DNA of 64,000 nt from Anaerosoma tenue (GCF_023161965.1 NZ_JALNTY010000004.1:62001-126000); one strand, 5' to 3'. Positions 16,929-26,492 are shown, numbered from the stretch's first letter. Notes: generated from the letters alone by a model not told the origin. A program made the numbers and translations.

Positions 16929-19472
16929 ATGAGTAGGAACCCGTTCGGCAGGCACCTCAGCAGCCAGATCATCTGGCCGCTCGTGCTCGTGTCGGTACTC
17001 ATCGGCATCGTGGCCACCGTCGTCTCCGCCCGTGTTCTGGGCGACTTCACCCGCTCGCTCGGCGAGGAGACCGCCAGGGCGACGGCCGACTACGTGATCG
17101 CTGACCTCGCGCACCACACGGGCAGCGCCACCCGGGCGCTCCAGGTCCTCGCGGCGCGTCCCGGGTTCGTGAACATCGTCGGGCGGGGGGATCCGGCGGA
17201 GATCGAGGAGCATCTGCGCTTCTCCAACGAGGCGATCGACCTCGATATGATCGTGGTGACCGACGGGGACGGGCTTCCGATAGCTGCGGTGTCGAGGGGT
17301 GTCGCTGCCGGGGACATCGCAGTACCCGCGCGGGCTGAGCTCGAAGCGGTCGATGATGGCAGCCCGATGGTCATCCCGTTCGGCGACGGGTACGCGCTGT
17401 GGTCGCAGGTGGACATCCCCGGCGATGGGCACGATAGCTGGGCGCTCGCGAGCGTCCTCGAGATAGACGACGAGCTGCTGGGGAGCCTCGCGCTGGGGGG
17501 ACGATCGGGGATACTGATCACCGACATGCACGGGCGCACCGTTGCGATCCGGCGCCCGCAGGGAGAAACGGCGCCTGAACCCGATCCGTACTCCGATGAG
17601 GAGTTCAGCGCGGCGGTCGAGTCGCTCGTCCAGGGCGCCGACACCAGCGTCCTGTACGACTCCCCCACACACCACTACCGTCTGGCGGCTGACACCATCC
17701 CCGTGGCGACGTCACAGGGAGAGCATCTCGTGATCGTGTGCGGCGTCGATGCCTCGCCCGCGCGCGATGCCACTATGGCCGCCACACGCTTCGTGGTCCT
17801 GTGGTCGTCCGTGATCGTCCTGCTGCTCGCCGGCCTGAGCTGGTGGGTAGTGCGCTCGGTCACGACGCCATTGCACGCACTGACCACGAGCACGAGACGA
17901 CTCGCGGAGGGCGACTTCAGCGCCAAGGTGGAGATCACCGGCTCGAACGAGGTCTCCGGGCTTGCCGAGAACTTCAACCGCATGACCGACTCGCTGCGCG
18001 AACGGAGCGACTCGCTCACTAAGAAGGTGCTCGAGCTCGCCACGCTGTACGAGATGAGCCGCTCTCTCGGTCTCACGCTCGATCTCGAGAGCCTGCTCGA
18101 CTCGGTCCTTGAGTCCGCGCTCCGCATCTTCGACTCCGAACTGGGATACATCGTGATCGCCGACAAGGAGACAGGCGAGCTGCGACTGGGGGCCTCACGG
18201 GGCGTGGATCCCGTCGGGCGCGATGCGACGATCGTGAGCAACTCGATGTCCGAATGGGTCATCCGTGAAGGTCGTCCGCTCATCTTCAATCCCGCGGGTC
18301 CGGATGCCGATGATGGTTCGGGGGCAGACCCGTCGAGCGCGATCGCCGTGCTGTGTGTCCCGCTCCAGACGGCGGAGGGGACGATCGGCTCCATAACGGT
18401 GGGCACCCGCGACCCCGAGCGGCGGTTCACCAGTGACGATGTTCGACTGCTGTCGACGATCGCGAACCATGTCACCATCGCGGTCGGCAACATCGGCCTG
18501 TTCTCCAGCGTCCAGGAGGCCTATCTGGCAACGGTCCGCGCTCTTGCCGCCGCTGTCGATGCGAAGGACCCGTACACCCGCGGTCACTCCGAGGGCGTGG
18601 CGGAATACGCGCTCATGATCGGCGAGCAGATGGAGCTCTCGACCGAGCAGATGACCGCCCTGGAGATGGCCGCCTACCTCCACGACATCGGGAAGATCGG
18701 CATCAGCGAGGACATCCTGCTCAAGCCGGGCAAGCTGACCGACGCAGAGATGAGCCAGATGCGGCATCATCCCCTGATCGGCGCGAACATCCTCAAGCCG
18801 GTGGCGTTCCCATGGCCGATCGCGCCGGTGGTGCGTCACCATCACGAACACTACGACGGTCATGGCTATCCCGCCGGGCTCAAGACCGACGAGATCCCAT
18901 TGCTCGCGCGCGTGCTGACGGTGGCCGACGCCTTCGAGGCCATGGTGGCGGATCGCCCATACCGCCGCGGACGCTCGCAGCAGGAGGCGGTCCTGGAGCT
19001 GCAGCGCTGTTCCGGGGGCCAGTTCGACCCACGCGTCGTTGATGCGTTCGTCGAGGTCCTCGAGTCGCGCGAAGGACGCGCCCAGGGGCCGGGCGACAAG
19101 GAGGCGCTCATCGGCACCGATGAGGCGCAAGCGGTGTTCATCGCCATCTGTGACGGCATGTTCGCCAACTTCCGACGGCTCGGCGGCCCACGCCTGGCCA
19201 ACAACCTGGAGCGCGCGGTGAACGACGATCTGCGGGACGCAGGGGCGCCGCTCATGCTCGAGGCGGGGCGGCTCGTCATGCGCGCCGACTCGGATCTCGA
19301 CGACGACGAATACGTGGCCCATCTGAGGACCGCGTTGACCACGATCCGGAGTCGCATGGAGGAGGCGTCCGGCGCCGGTTTGGCGGACCACTTCCTGAGC
19401 GAGGCGATCGAGGCCCTGCCGGAGCGCATGCGGGCACACGCCGACCGCATGGGGTTCTCGCCGACGATCTGA
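16929..19472 (+). CDS. Membrane HD-GYP phosphodiesterase with Cache-like sensor, HAMP and GAF domains
   Basis: This 847-residue receptor has a transmembrane helix at about 15-35, an extracellular Cache-like domain to about 280, a second helix near 285-305 and a HAMP linker. A GAF domain (about 385-530) and an HD-GYP domain (about 535-715) follow. The metal site looks complete: HD at about 585 in YLHDIGKIG, HHPLIGA, then HHEHYDGHGYPAG and DAFEAM. It should hydrolyse cyclic-di-GMP when triggered by an external or GAF ligand. The last 130 residues are a helical acidic domain I do not recognise. The ATG at 16929 gives a normal basic N-terminus before the first helix. A hairpin lies just upstream (16856-16887). 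Confidence 0.9.
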   Translation: MSRNPFGRHLSSQIIWPLVLVSVLIGIVATVVSARVLGDFTRSLGEETARATADYVIADLAHHTGSATRALQVLAARPGFVNIVGRGDPAEIEEHLRFSNEAIDLDMIVVTDGDGLPIAAVSRGVAAGDIAVPARAELEAVDDGSPMVIPFGDGYALWSQVDIPGDGHDSWALASVLEIDDELLGSLALGGRSGILITDMHGRTVAIRRPQGETAPEPDPYSDEEFSAAVESLVQGADTSVLYDSPTHHYRLAADTIPVATSQGEHLVIVCGVDASPARDATMAATRFVVLWSSVIVLLLAGLSWWVVRSVTTPLHALTTSTRRLAEGDFSAKVEITGSNEVSGLAENFNRMTDSLRERSDSLTKKVLELATLYEMSRSLGLTLDLESLLDSVLESALRIFDSELGYIVIADKETGELRLGASRGVDPVGRDATIVSNSMSEWVIREGRPLIFNPAGPDADDGSGADPSSAIAVLCVPLQTAEGTIGSITVGTRDPERRFTSDDVRLLSTIANHVTIAVGNIGLFSSVQEAYLATVRALAAAVDAKDPYTRGHSEGVAEYALMIGEQMELSTEQMTALEMAAYLHDIGKIGISEDILLKPGKLTDAEMSQMRHHPLIGANILKPVAFPWPIAPVVRHHHEHYDGHGYPAGLKTDEIPLLARVLTVADAFEAMVADRPYRRGRSQQEAVLELQRCSGGQFDPRVVDAFVEVLESREGRAQGPGDKEALIGTDEAQAVFIAICDGMFANFRRLGGPRLANNLERAVNDDLRDAGAPLMLEAGRLVMRADSDLDDDEYVAHLRTALTTIRSRMEEASGAGLADHFLSEAIEALPERMRAHADRMGFSPTI

Positions 19473-19501
19473 TGACGTACTCGGTGCGACCGCGCGGTTG
19501 T

Positions 19502-19510
19502 TGGTACACT
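19502..19510 (+). promoter_or_regulatory. Extended -10 promoter of lysC-asd
   Basis: TGG followed by TACACT forms an extended -10 element 55 bases before the lysC start. No good -35 is visible. The 90-base gap is too short for a lysine riboswitch, and none was seen. Confidence 0.45.
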
Positions 19511-19564
19511 GACTCCCTGTCGTGACCGCTCTCGACGTCGCGTCGATGCGCACGGAAGGTTCGT

Positions 19565-20827
19565 ATGGCCGTCATCGTCCAGAAATACGGAGGCACCTCG
19601 GTCGGTACGCCCGAGCGCATGCGTGCGGTGGCCCAGCGTGTCGTGTCCACCGCCGATGCGGGTAACCGGGTCGTTGCCGTCGTCTCGGCGATGGGCGATC
19701 TCACTGACGAGCTCGTGGACCTCGCCGTCCAGGTCGACCCCGAACCGCCTGAGCGCGAGATGGACATGCTGCTCGCCACCGGCGAGCAGGTGTCGATCGC
19801 GCTCCTCGCGATGGCTATCCATGCCGCCGGTCGCCGTGCCATCTCCTTCACCGGGCCGCAGGTGGGCATCGTGACCGATCATGGTCACACCAAGGCCAAG
19901 ATCCTCGAGGTGCGGGCGGACCGTGTGCGTACGGCTCTCGAAGACGGCCAGATCGTGATAGTGGCCGGCTTCCAGGGCGTGACGCCCGACGGGCAGATCA
20001 CCACCCTCGGCCGCGGGGGCTCGGATACCACGGCGGTGGCCATCGCGGCGGGCATCGACGCCGACATGTGCGAGATCTACACCGACGTCGATGGTGTGTA
20101 CACGGCGGATCCGCGGATCGTGCCGGGGGCGCGCAAGATCACAGAGATCGCATACGAACCTATGCTCGAGCTTGCGGCGAGCGGTGCGGGCGTCCTGAAC
20201 CTGCGTGCGGTGGAGTTCGCGCGCAACCACGGCGTCGTCATCCACTGCCGGTCGAGCTTCACCGGTGAGCCGGGGACCATCGTGAGGGAGGCGGACGAGA
20301 CCATGGAGCAGGCGATCATCTCTGGTGTCACGTGTGACGCTTCGGAGGCCAAGATAACCATCCGCGACGTGCCGGACCGGCCCGGCGTGGCCGCAGCGGT
20401 CTTCACCCGGATGGCCGAGAGCAACGTCAATGTGGACATGATCATCCAGAACGTCTCCGAGGCGGGGAGCACCGACATCTCGTTCACCGTCCCCGGCACG
20501 GATCTCGTGCGCGCGCGCCGAACGGCAGAGGCCGTCGTGGCCGAGCTCGGGGCCCGTGAATGGGTCGTTGACGAGTCCATCGCCAAGGTATCGCTGGTGG
20601 GCGCGGGGATGAAGACCCACCCCGGCATCGCCGCGCAGATGTTCCGCGCACTGTCTGAGGCGGGCGTGAACATCGATCTCATCTCCACCTCGACCATCAG
20701 GGTCACGTGCGTGGTGGCCGGCGACGAGGCTGATGTGGCGGTCCGGGCGCTTCACGACAGCTTCGGACTCGCCGATGGCGACATCGTCGTGGAGTCGATC
20801 CCGGGCTGCGGAGAAGGTGATCTGTGA
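19565..20827 (+). CDS. lysC: Aspartate kinase
   Basis: This 420-residue protein begins VIVQKYGGTSVG, the kinase signature. FTGPQVGI and the LGRGGSDTTAVA nucleotide site follow. The C-terminal 150 residues hold two ACT domains (KITIRDVPDRPGVAAAVF and VSLVGAGMKTHPGIAAQMF), which bind the feedback inhibitor, lysine and/or threonine. It catalyses the first step of lysine, threonine and methionine synthesis. It is followed by asd with overlapping codons, as in many actinobacteria. Confidence 0.96.
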   Translation: MAVIVQKYGGTSVGTPERMRAVAQRVVSTADAGNRVVAVVSAMGDLTDELVDLAVQVDPEPPEREMDMLLATGEQVSIALLAMAIHAAGRRAISFTGPQVGIVTDHGHTKAKILEVRADRVRTALEDGQIVIVAGFQGVTPDGQITTLGRGGSDTTAVAIAAGIDADMCEIYTDVDGVYTADPRIVPGARKITEIAYEPMLELAASGAGVLNLRAVEFARNHGVVIHCRSSFTGEPGTIVREADETMEQAIISGVTCDASEAKITIRDVPDRPGVAAAVFTRMAESNVNVDMIIQNVSEAGSTDISFTVPGTDLVRARRTAEAVVAELGAREWVVDESIAKVSLVGAGMKTHPGIAAQMFRALSEAGVNIDLISTSTIRVTCVVAGDEADVAVRALHDSFGLADGDIVVESIPGCGEGDL

Positions 20828-21852
20828 TGGGATGGGACAGACCGATCGCCGCGCATCCGGTGGTCGCCGTGGCGGGCGCCACCGGGGCCGTGGGGCGCGA
20901 GATGCTCGAGGTCCTGGGCCAGCGCGACTTCCCCGCGTCCAGGGTGGTCCCCCTGGCGTCGTCTCGCTCCGCCGGCCGACGCGTGCCGTTCGCCGGCGGC
21001 GAGCTCGTCGTGGAAGAGATGACCCGGCGGAGTTTCGAGGGCGTGGACATCGCCCTGTTCTCGGCCGGTGCCTCGGTGTCGCGGGAGATGCGAGAGGCGG
21101 TCACCTCGGCCGGATGCGTGATGATCGACAACTCGTCGGCGTTCCGGATGGAAGACGGCGTGCCGCTGGTCGTGCCCGAGGTCAACGCCCACGACCTGGC
21201 GTGGCACAGCGGCGTGATCGCGAATCCCAACTGCTCCACCATACAGATGGTCGTCGTGCTCGATGTTCTCCGCTCCCTCGCGCCCATCAGGCGCGTCGTC
21301 GTCTCCACGTATCAGGCGGCATCCGGCGCCGGCCAGGCGGCTATGGACGAGCTCTACGAGCAGACCGGCGATCTCCTGGCCGGGCGTGAGATCCAGCCGT
21401 CGGCCTTCGCGCACCGCATCGCCTTCAACTGCATCCCGCAGATCGACGTCTTCCTCGAGGACGGCTCCACCAAAGAGGAATGGAAGATGGTGGCCGAGAC
21501 CAAGAAGATCCTTGGCGATCCGGATATCGGCGTCGCGGCGACCTGCGTGCGCGTGCCGGTGCTCCGTTGTCACGCAGAGGCCGTCGCCGTGGAGTTCGAC
21601 GCCGCGGTCGAGCCCGCGGCGGCACGGGAGGCGCTCGATGGTGCATCGGGTGTGACCGTGCTCGACGACCCCGCCCAACGCATCTACCCGATGCCCGGGA
21701 TGCTCGAAGGCACGGACGACTGCTACGTGGGCAGGATACGGCGGGATGACAGCGTGCGGCACGGTCTGCAGCTCTGGATCGTCGCCGACCAGCTGCGCAA
21801 GGGTGCAGCTCTGAACACGGTGCAGATAGCCGAAGCGCTGCTCGCGGGTTAA
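20827..21852 (+). CDS. asd: Aspartate-semialdehyde dehydrogenase
   Basis: This 341-residue enzyme has the NADP-binding start VAVAGATGAVGREMLEVL and the catalytic cysteine at about 136 in NPNCSTIQ. Substrate residues lie in QAASGAGQAAMDEL, and a histidine region reads RVPVLRCHAEAV. It makes aspartate semialdehyde from the lysC product. The ATG at 20827 overlaps the last base of the lysC stop. A GTG directly before it (20824) is an equally possible start. Confidence 0.95.
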   Translation: MGWDRPIAAHPVVAVAGATGAVGREMLEVLGQRDFPASRVVPLASSRSAGRRVPFAGGELVVEEMTRRSFEGVDIALFSAGASVSREMREAVTSAGCVMIDNSSAFRMEDGVPLVVPEVNAHDLAWHSGVIANPNCSTIQMVVVLDVLRSLAPIRRVVVSTYQAASGAGQAAMDELYEQTGDLLAGREIQPSAFAHRIAFNCIPQIDVFLEDGSTKEEWKMVAETKKILGDPDIGVAATCVRVPVLRCHAEAVAVEFDAAVEPAAAREALDGASGVTVLDDPAQRIYPMPGMLEGTDDCYVGRIRRDDSVRHGLQLWIVADQLRKGAALNTVQIAEALLAG

Positions 21853-21921
21853 CATGGCCACAGGTGCGTGTGCGCAGACGGGAGCACGCGCTCGAAGTCA
21901 CAGACCCATGGGGGCGTTGCC

Positions 21922-22602
21922 ATGTCCGAGCAGACCATCCTTATCGTCGAGGACGACGCGACGATCGCTCGCTTCGTCGAACTCGAGTTGCGGCATGCGG
22001 GATATCATGTCCTCAAGGCCGGTGACGGCCCCACAGCCATCGATCTTCTCTTCGACAACGATGTCGACCTCGTGGTCCTCGACCTGATGCTTCCCGGCAT
22101 CGACGGCATCGATGTGGCCCGCCACATCCGGAAGCGCGGGTCGGAGGTACCGATCCTCATGCTCACCGCGCGGGCGGAAACGCACGACGTCGTCGCCGGG
22201 TTCGAGGCTGGCGCCGACGACTACCTCCGTAAGCCGTTCGAGATCCCCGAGCTGATGTCGCGCGTCCGCGCGCTCCTCAAGCGCACCTCGTCGCCGGCGA
22301 CTCCGGCCCAGGTCGAGGCGTCCGGCGTCTCGATCGACACCGAGCGCCGGGTGGCTACGCGTGACGGCGCCGAACTCGACCTCACCGCGAAGGAGTTCGA
22401 CCTGCTCGCGTATCTCGTGGCCAACGCAGGGCGAGTCATCTCGCGTGATGAGATCATGGAGGCGGTCTGGGGCGCCAAGCGTGCCACCGACTCGAATGTG
22501 ATCGAGGTCTTCGTGTGTCACATCCGCAACAAGATCGGGGACCACGACAACCGCATCATCCAGACCATCAGGGGAGTCGGCTACTTCTTCGCAAGGGGTT
22601 AG
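21922..22602 (+). CDS. OmpR/PhoB-family response regulator
   Basis: The protein has 226 residues. The receiver domain has IVEDDATIA, phosphoacceptor Asp54 in VVLDLMLPGIDG, MLTARAET and the YLRKPF lysine. A winged-helix output domain follows (LTAKEFDLLAYLV to IIQTIRGVGYFF). It starts 69 bases after asd and is followed six bases later by its likely sensor kinase. The start at 21922 gives the canonical N-terminus; upstream in-frame codons look non-coding. Confidence 0.94.
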   Translation: MSEQTILIVEDDATIARFVELELRHAGYHVLKAGDGPTAIDLLFDNDVDLVVLDLMLPGIDGIDVARHIRKRGSEVPILMLTARAETHDVVAGFEAGADDYLRKPFEIPELMSRVRALLKRTSSPATPAQVEASGVSIDTERRVATRDGAELDLTAKEFDLLAYLVANAGRVISRDEIMEAVWGAKRATDSNVIEVFVCHIRNKIGDHDNRIIQTIRGVGYFFARG

Positions 22603-22608
22603 CACCCG

Positions 22609-24108
22609 GTGCGCTTCAAGACGATCCGCTCGCGCGTTGCCATCGTTGTCACCCTGTTCGCCGTCGTGCTGGTGGGCACCATCGCCGTCGGCACCTACGC
22701 GCTGGTGGCGCGCGGGATGCAGGCTGCCGCTATCGAGACGGCCGGGCGTCTTGCCGACGCCGCCGCTCGTGTCACGAGGACCACCCTCGATACCGCGCGC
22801 GAGCGTGCGGAGTCGGCGGGCATGGGCCCTGACGCGGTCCAGGAGGCGATGCTGGCCGCCATGGTGGAGGAGCCGCCGGCCCCCTTTGCCGAGGGCCTCG
22901 CGTACGAAGGCTCTTTCTCGCTGCATGTGATCCAACAGCAGGGCGATGAGCCCGTCATGGTATGGGGCGTCGGCGAGAGCCATGAGGCGGGTGACGAGAC
23001 GCTGCGTGCTCAGGCGTTCACCAGCGACGGGCCCGTGACGGACTTCCCTGGCGCGCAGCCGCTCATCCGGGGGATGTTCGTGCGTGCCGACCTCGGCGTG
23101 TACTCATACTACGTTCCGCTCGAACTCCCGGGTGTGCACGCGGCTGTGCTGGACGTCTCGTACATGCCACGGGACCAGGAAGCCATCCTCGACGCGACGC
23201 GCCTTCCGATGATGGTCCTCGGCCTGGTCGCCCTCGCCGGGTCCCTCCTTGCGGCGATGGGGACCACGCGCTGGGCGATCTCCCTGATCGACGACCTGCG
23301 GCGCACCGCCGATTCCGTCGACGTCGGGGTCCTGGACGTGCGACTGCCGGAAGAGGGCGGTACCGAGGTCGCGGACCTTGCGCGATCGCTCAACCGGTTG
23401 ATCGACGGTCTTCAACGGCGTAACGAGGTGCAGGCGCGTTTCATCGCGGACGCGTCGCACGAACTCGCCACACCGGTGGCGGGCATCCGCGGCTACGTGA
23501 ACATCCTCCGTGCGTGGGGGGCCGAGGATCCCGCGCTCCAGGAGGAGGCGGTGAGCGCGATCGATCGAGAGTCGCGCAGGATGGCGCGGCTGTGCAGCGA
23601 CCTCCTGTCGCTCATCAGGAGCGAAGAGCAGGTCGAGTACCGGCAGATCCGGTACGACATCAACGCCGTCTGCCGGGAGGTGCTCGCCAACGCGGCCACT
23701 CGCTATCTCTCCAAGGAGCTGCGATTCACGGGACCGCGCGAGGGGCCGCTGTGGCTGCATGGTGATCCGGACCGCATCGAGGAAGCGCTGGGCATCCTTG
23801 TCGACAACGCGTGCAAGTACACGCCCGACGGGGGGAGCGTGTCGGTGACCACGCGCAGATCTCGAGACCGCGTCGTCGTCGACGTGACGGACACCGGCGT
23901 AGGTATCCCGGAGGAGGACCTGCCCAATGTGTTCGAGCGCTTCTATCGCAGCGACATCTCACGCTCGCAGGAGACCGGAGGCTTCGGGCTCGGCCTGGCC
24001 ATCGCCAAACACATCGTCGACGTGAGCGGCGGCACCATATCGGTGAGAAGCACGGTGGGCTCGGGTACCACGTTCGAGATCTCCCTTCCGAGGCAGAGGG
24101 TCAGATGA
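22609..24108 (+). CDS. Sensor histidine kinase (HAMP, HisKA, HATPase)
   Basis: This 499-residue membrane kinase has helices at about 9-31 and 195-217 enclosing an extracellular domain of about 160 residues, then a HAMP linker. A HisKA dimerisation helix holds the phospho-histidine near residue 284 in DASHELATPVAGI. The ATPase domain has an N-box VDNACKYTPDG, DTGVGIPEEDLPNVF and GGFGLGLAIAK. It should phosphorylate the regulator encoded just upstream. The GTG start at 22609 leaves a normal N-terminal membrane anchor. Confidence 0.94.
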   Translation: MRFKTIRSRVAIVVTLFAVVLVGTIAVGTYALVARGMQAAAIETAGRLADAAARVTRTTLDTARERAESAGMGPDAVQEAMLAAMVEEPPAPFAEGLAYEGSFSLHVIQQQGDEPVMVWGVGESHEAGDETLRAQAFTSDGPVTDFPGAQPLIRGMFVRADLGVYSYYVPLELPGVHAAVLDVSYMPRDQEAILDATRLPMMVLGLVALAGSLLAAMGTTRWAISLIDDLRRTADSVDVGVLDVRLPEEGGTEVADLARSLNRLIDGLQRRNEVQARFIADASHELATPVAGIRGYVNILRAWGAEDPALQEEAVSAIDRESRRMARLCSDLLSLIRSEEQVEYRQIRYDINAVCREVLANAATRYLSKELRFTGPREGPLWLHGDPDRIEEALGILVDNACKYTPDGGSVSVTTRRSRDRVVVDVTDTGVGIPEEDLPNVFERFYRSDISRSQETGGFGLGLAIAKHIVDVSGGTISVRSTVGSGTTFEISLPRQRVR

Positions 24109-24707
24109 GCGGAGGCAAGATGCGTCAGACCCGCTTCATAGCGCAGGCTGGAGTGATCGCCGCGGTGTATGCCGCCACCAGCCTCGTGATGATCCAGAGC
24201 CCGCTCGGCTACGGCCCTGTGCAGGTGCGCCTGTCAGAGGCGCTCACCGTGATCGCGTGTCTCACGCCCGCTGCGATACCGGGCCTGTGGGCGGGGACGT
24301 TCATCGCGAACGCGTTCATGCTCACGCATGTCGGCGTCCTGGGTCTCCTCGATGTGGTGCTCGGCTCCCTGGCTACGCTCCTCGGTGCGCTCTGGACCTG
24401 GAGGTACCGGCATCGTACCGCGCTGGCGCTTGCGGGACCGGTCGTGACCAACGCGCTCATCGTCCCCGCCTACCTTCCGTTGATGCTGGCGGGTGTCGCG
24501 GGCATCGACTTCTACCGCATCGAGCAGCTCGGCCTGGACGCGTCAGGGACATGGCTTACGATGTACCTGTTCGGTGTCGCCGCGGTCGGCCTTGGCCAGG
24601 CCGTGGCAGTGTACGGGCTCGGCCTCCCGCTGCTGGCGGCGCTCAGGCGTCTCGGCCTTGCGGAGCGGCTCGTCACGAACGGGCGGGGGGATATGCGTGG
24701 ACAGTGA
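24105..24707 (+). CDS. queT: QueT-family transporter (queuosine precursor ECF S-component)
   Basis: This 200-residue hydrophobic protein has about five to six helices. The VQVRLSEALTVIACLTP stretch and the GTFIANAF region are characteristic of QueT. Family members are predicted substrate-binding subunits of ECF transporters for queuosine precursors. The ATG at 24105 overlaps the kinase stop by four bases; a second ATG at 24120 follows GGAGG and is also possible. No PreQ1 riboswitch and no ECF ATPase are nearby, so it must share an energising module encoded elsewhere. Confidence 0.8.
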   Translation: MSGGKMRQTRFIAQAGVIAAVYAATSLVMIQSPLGYGPVQVRLSEALTVIACLTPAAIPGLWAGTFIANAFMLTHVGVLGLLDVVLGSLATLLGALWTWRYRHRTALALAGPVVTNALIVPAYLPLMLAGVAGIDFYRIEQLGLDASGTWLTMYLFGVAAVGLGQAVAVYGLGLPLLAALRRLGLAERLVTNGRGDMRGQ

Positions 24708-26484
24708 GGCGGACGGGCGCCGAGGGGCGCTGATCGCCCACGGGGCCGAGGGATGCACCGGCTGCTGGACCTGTGTCAGGTGCTGTCCGGTGAGCGCTAT
24801 CCGGGTGAGCGGTGAGTGCGCCGATATCGTCCAGGAGAAGTGCATAGCGTGCGGACAGTGCGTGAACGAGTGCGCACGGGGCGGCATCACCGTGCGCGAC
24901 GACACGCCACGGGTCCGCGAACTGCTGCGCACTCACCGGCACGTGGTGGCTCTGCTTGCGAGCGAGTTCATCGCGGCTCTGTATCCGATGACCGTCGTCC
25001 AGACCGAGCGCTCGCTTGAGGTCATGGGCTTCGATTCGGTCGAGACCACGCTCCTCGGGGAGGAGCTCGTCGCCCAAGCGTACGAGCAGCTTCATGCGCG
25101 GGAGGGCAGCGTGCCAAGCCTGAGGTCCACCTGTCCCGTGGCGATCGACTTCGTGCGCAAGTACCACCCGGCGTTCGTCCAGGCGCTCGCGCCGATCGTG
25201 CCGCCCTACGTGGCGCAGGCGAGACTCATCCGGGCGGTCTACCCTCACGAGGTCGCGATCGTCTACGTCTCCCCGTGCTATGCGCGCAAAGATGAGGCGC
25301 TCGACCCGTCGTTCGATGGCGCCATAGATGTCGCGATCGACTTCACGGAGCTCAAGCGGTTGATCCTCGAGGAACGTCCGCTGGTTCCGGGAGGCTCGGT
25401 GACCGCGCCGGCGCCGAGCAGGCCTGGCGCGCTGAAGGAGATCTCGCTTACCGACGGGTTCCCTCGGCAGACCCTGGTCTCACGGGATCTGACCGATGCG
25501 TCGGTGCACGTCGTACGCGGTGTTCGAGAGATAGACCGCTTGCTCACGGCCATCGGCGCAGGCGAAGCGGGTCCGCTGGTCATCGACATGCTCAACTGCG
25601 AGGGGTGCATCGACGGCCCCGCTGTGAACCCCGGTCTGTCGCTGTTCGCCAAGCGTAACGTCGAGGCGGCAGCACGAAGGAGCCCCGGCACCACGCAGGT
25701 CAGCACCCGGGCGATGCTGACCATGCTTCCCGCGGTGGATCTCATCCGTTCCTTCGTGGCCGAGCCGGTCTCCGTGCCGGTGCCGGATGATGCCGCGATC
25801 GATGCGGTGCTCGCCGAGGGTGGTTTCACACGGGAGACAGCGCTCGACTGCGGTGCATGCGGGTGGCCCACGTGCCGTGCGCACGCGGCCGCGATATACA
25901 ATGCCGAGTCGAGCTGGGATCTCTGCCTGCCTCTCCAGCGGCGCCTCCTCCGCGAGCATGCGGCCTCTCTCGCCGAGACCCAGACACTCGATCCGGCGAC
26001 GGGCCTGTGGAACACGCGCTCCTTCGGCGATCGTCTGGCCGTCGAGATCGCTCGCCTGAACCGTTACGGGTCGCCGGTATGCGTGGCGTTGATAGACGTC
26101 GACGGGCTCGATGCCATCCGTGGCGCGAACGATGGATCCGAGGCTGACGAGGCGCTGCGTGCGATCGGGGGACGCTTCAACGCATGCCTTCGCGCCACGG
26201 ATGTTCTGGCGCGGTGGACCGGTGACCGATTCGCCGTTGCGCTGTCGGGCGTGAACAAGACCGAGGCGTTCGCCGCGGCCGAGAAGCTGCGCGAGGGCGT
26301 GTCTGCGTTCGCACCGGCGGGCGACGGCTCCGGGTATACACAGGGCGTGAAGGCCACGATATCGATCGGTGTGGCCTCCGCCCCGCGGGGGGCGGAGGCG
26401 CGTGATGTGCTGGAGTCGGCCGACGCCGCCCTTCTCGAGGCGATACGCGCCGGAGGAGATCAGGTGCGCCTGGCCCCCGGCTAG
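24697..26484 (+). CDS. [FeFe]-hydrogenase-like protein fused to a degenerate GGDEF domain
   Basis: The protein has 595 residues from GTG 24697, whose ribosome site lies in the G-run at 24685-24690. Residues about 20-70 hold two ferredoxin motifs (CTGCWTCVRCCP, CIACGQCVNECA). Residues about 80-370 match the [FeFe]-hydrogenase large-subunit C-terminal domain. Single cysteines remain in the three H-cluster motifs: Cys146 in STCPVA, Cys194 in SPCYARK, and Cys301/Cys304 in NCEGCIDGP. The cysteine that relays protons in catalytic enzymes is a threonine here. A four-cysteine iron-sulfur motif follows (CGACGWPTC...C, about 384-410). The last 170 residues are a GGDEF fold reading TGDRF at 508-512, with an intact RATD inhibitory site five residues upstream. 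A redox or H2 sensor role is inferred. The start overlaps queT by 11 bases. Confidence 0.88.
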   Translation: MDSEADGRRGALIAHGAEGCTGCWTCVRCCPVSAIRVSGECADIVQEKCIACGQCVNECARGGITVRDDTPRVRELLRTHRHVVALLASEFIAALYPMTVVQTERSLEVMGFDSVETTLLGEELVAQAYEQLHAREGSVPSLRSTCPVAIDFVRKYHPAFVQALAPIVPPYVAQARLIRAVYPHEVAIVYVSPCYARKDEALDPSFDGAIDVAIDFTELKRLILEERPLVPGGSVTAPAPSRPGALKEISLTDGFPRQTLVSRDLTDASVHVVRGVREIDRLLTAIGAGEAGPLVIDMLNCEGCIDGPAVNPGLSLFAKRNVEAAARRSPGTTQVSTRAMLTMLPAVDLIRSFVAEPVSVPVPDDAAIDAVLAEGGFTRETALDCGACGWPTCRAHAAAIYNAESSWDLCLPLQRRLLREHAASLAETQTLDPATGLWNTRSFGDRLAVEIARLNRYGSPVCVALIDVDGLDAIRGANDGSEADEALRAIGGRFNACLRATDVLARWTGDRFAVALSGVNKTEAFAAAEKLREGVSAFAPAGDGSGYTQGVKATISIGVASAPRGAEARDVLESADAALLEAIRAGGDQVRLAPG

Positions 26485-26492
26485 GAGGCATC

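Noticed and set aside
19473-19564. Lysine riboswitch before lysC
   Set aside because: The gap is only about 90 bases and has none of the conserved lysine-box structure.
23980-24120. PreQ1 riboswitch before queT
   Set aside because: queT overlaps the kinase gene and no C-rich PreQ1 loop is present.
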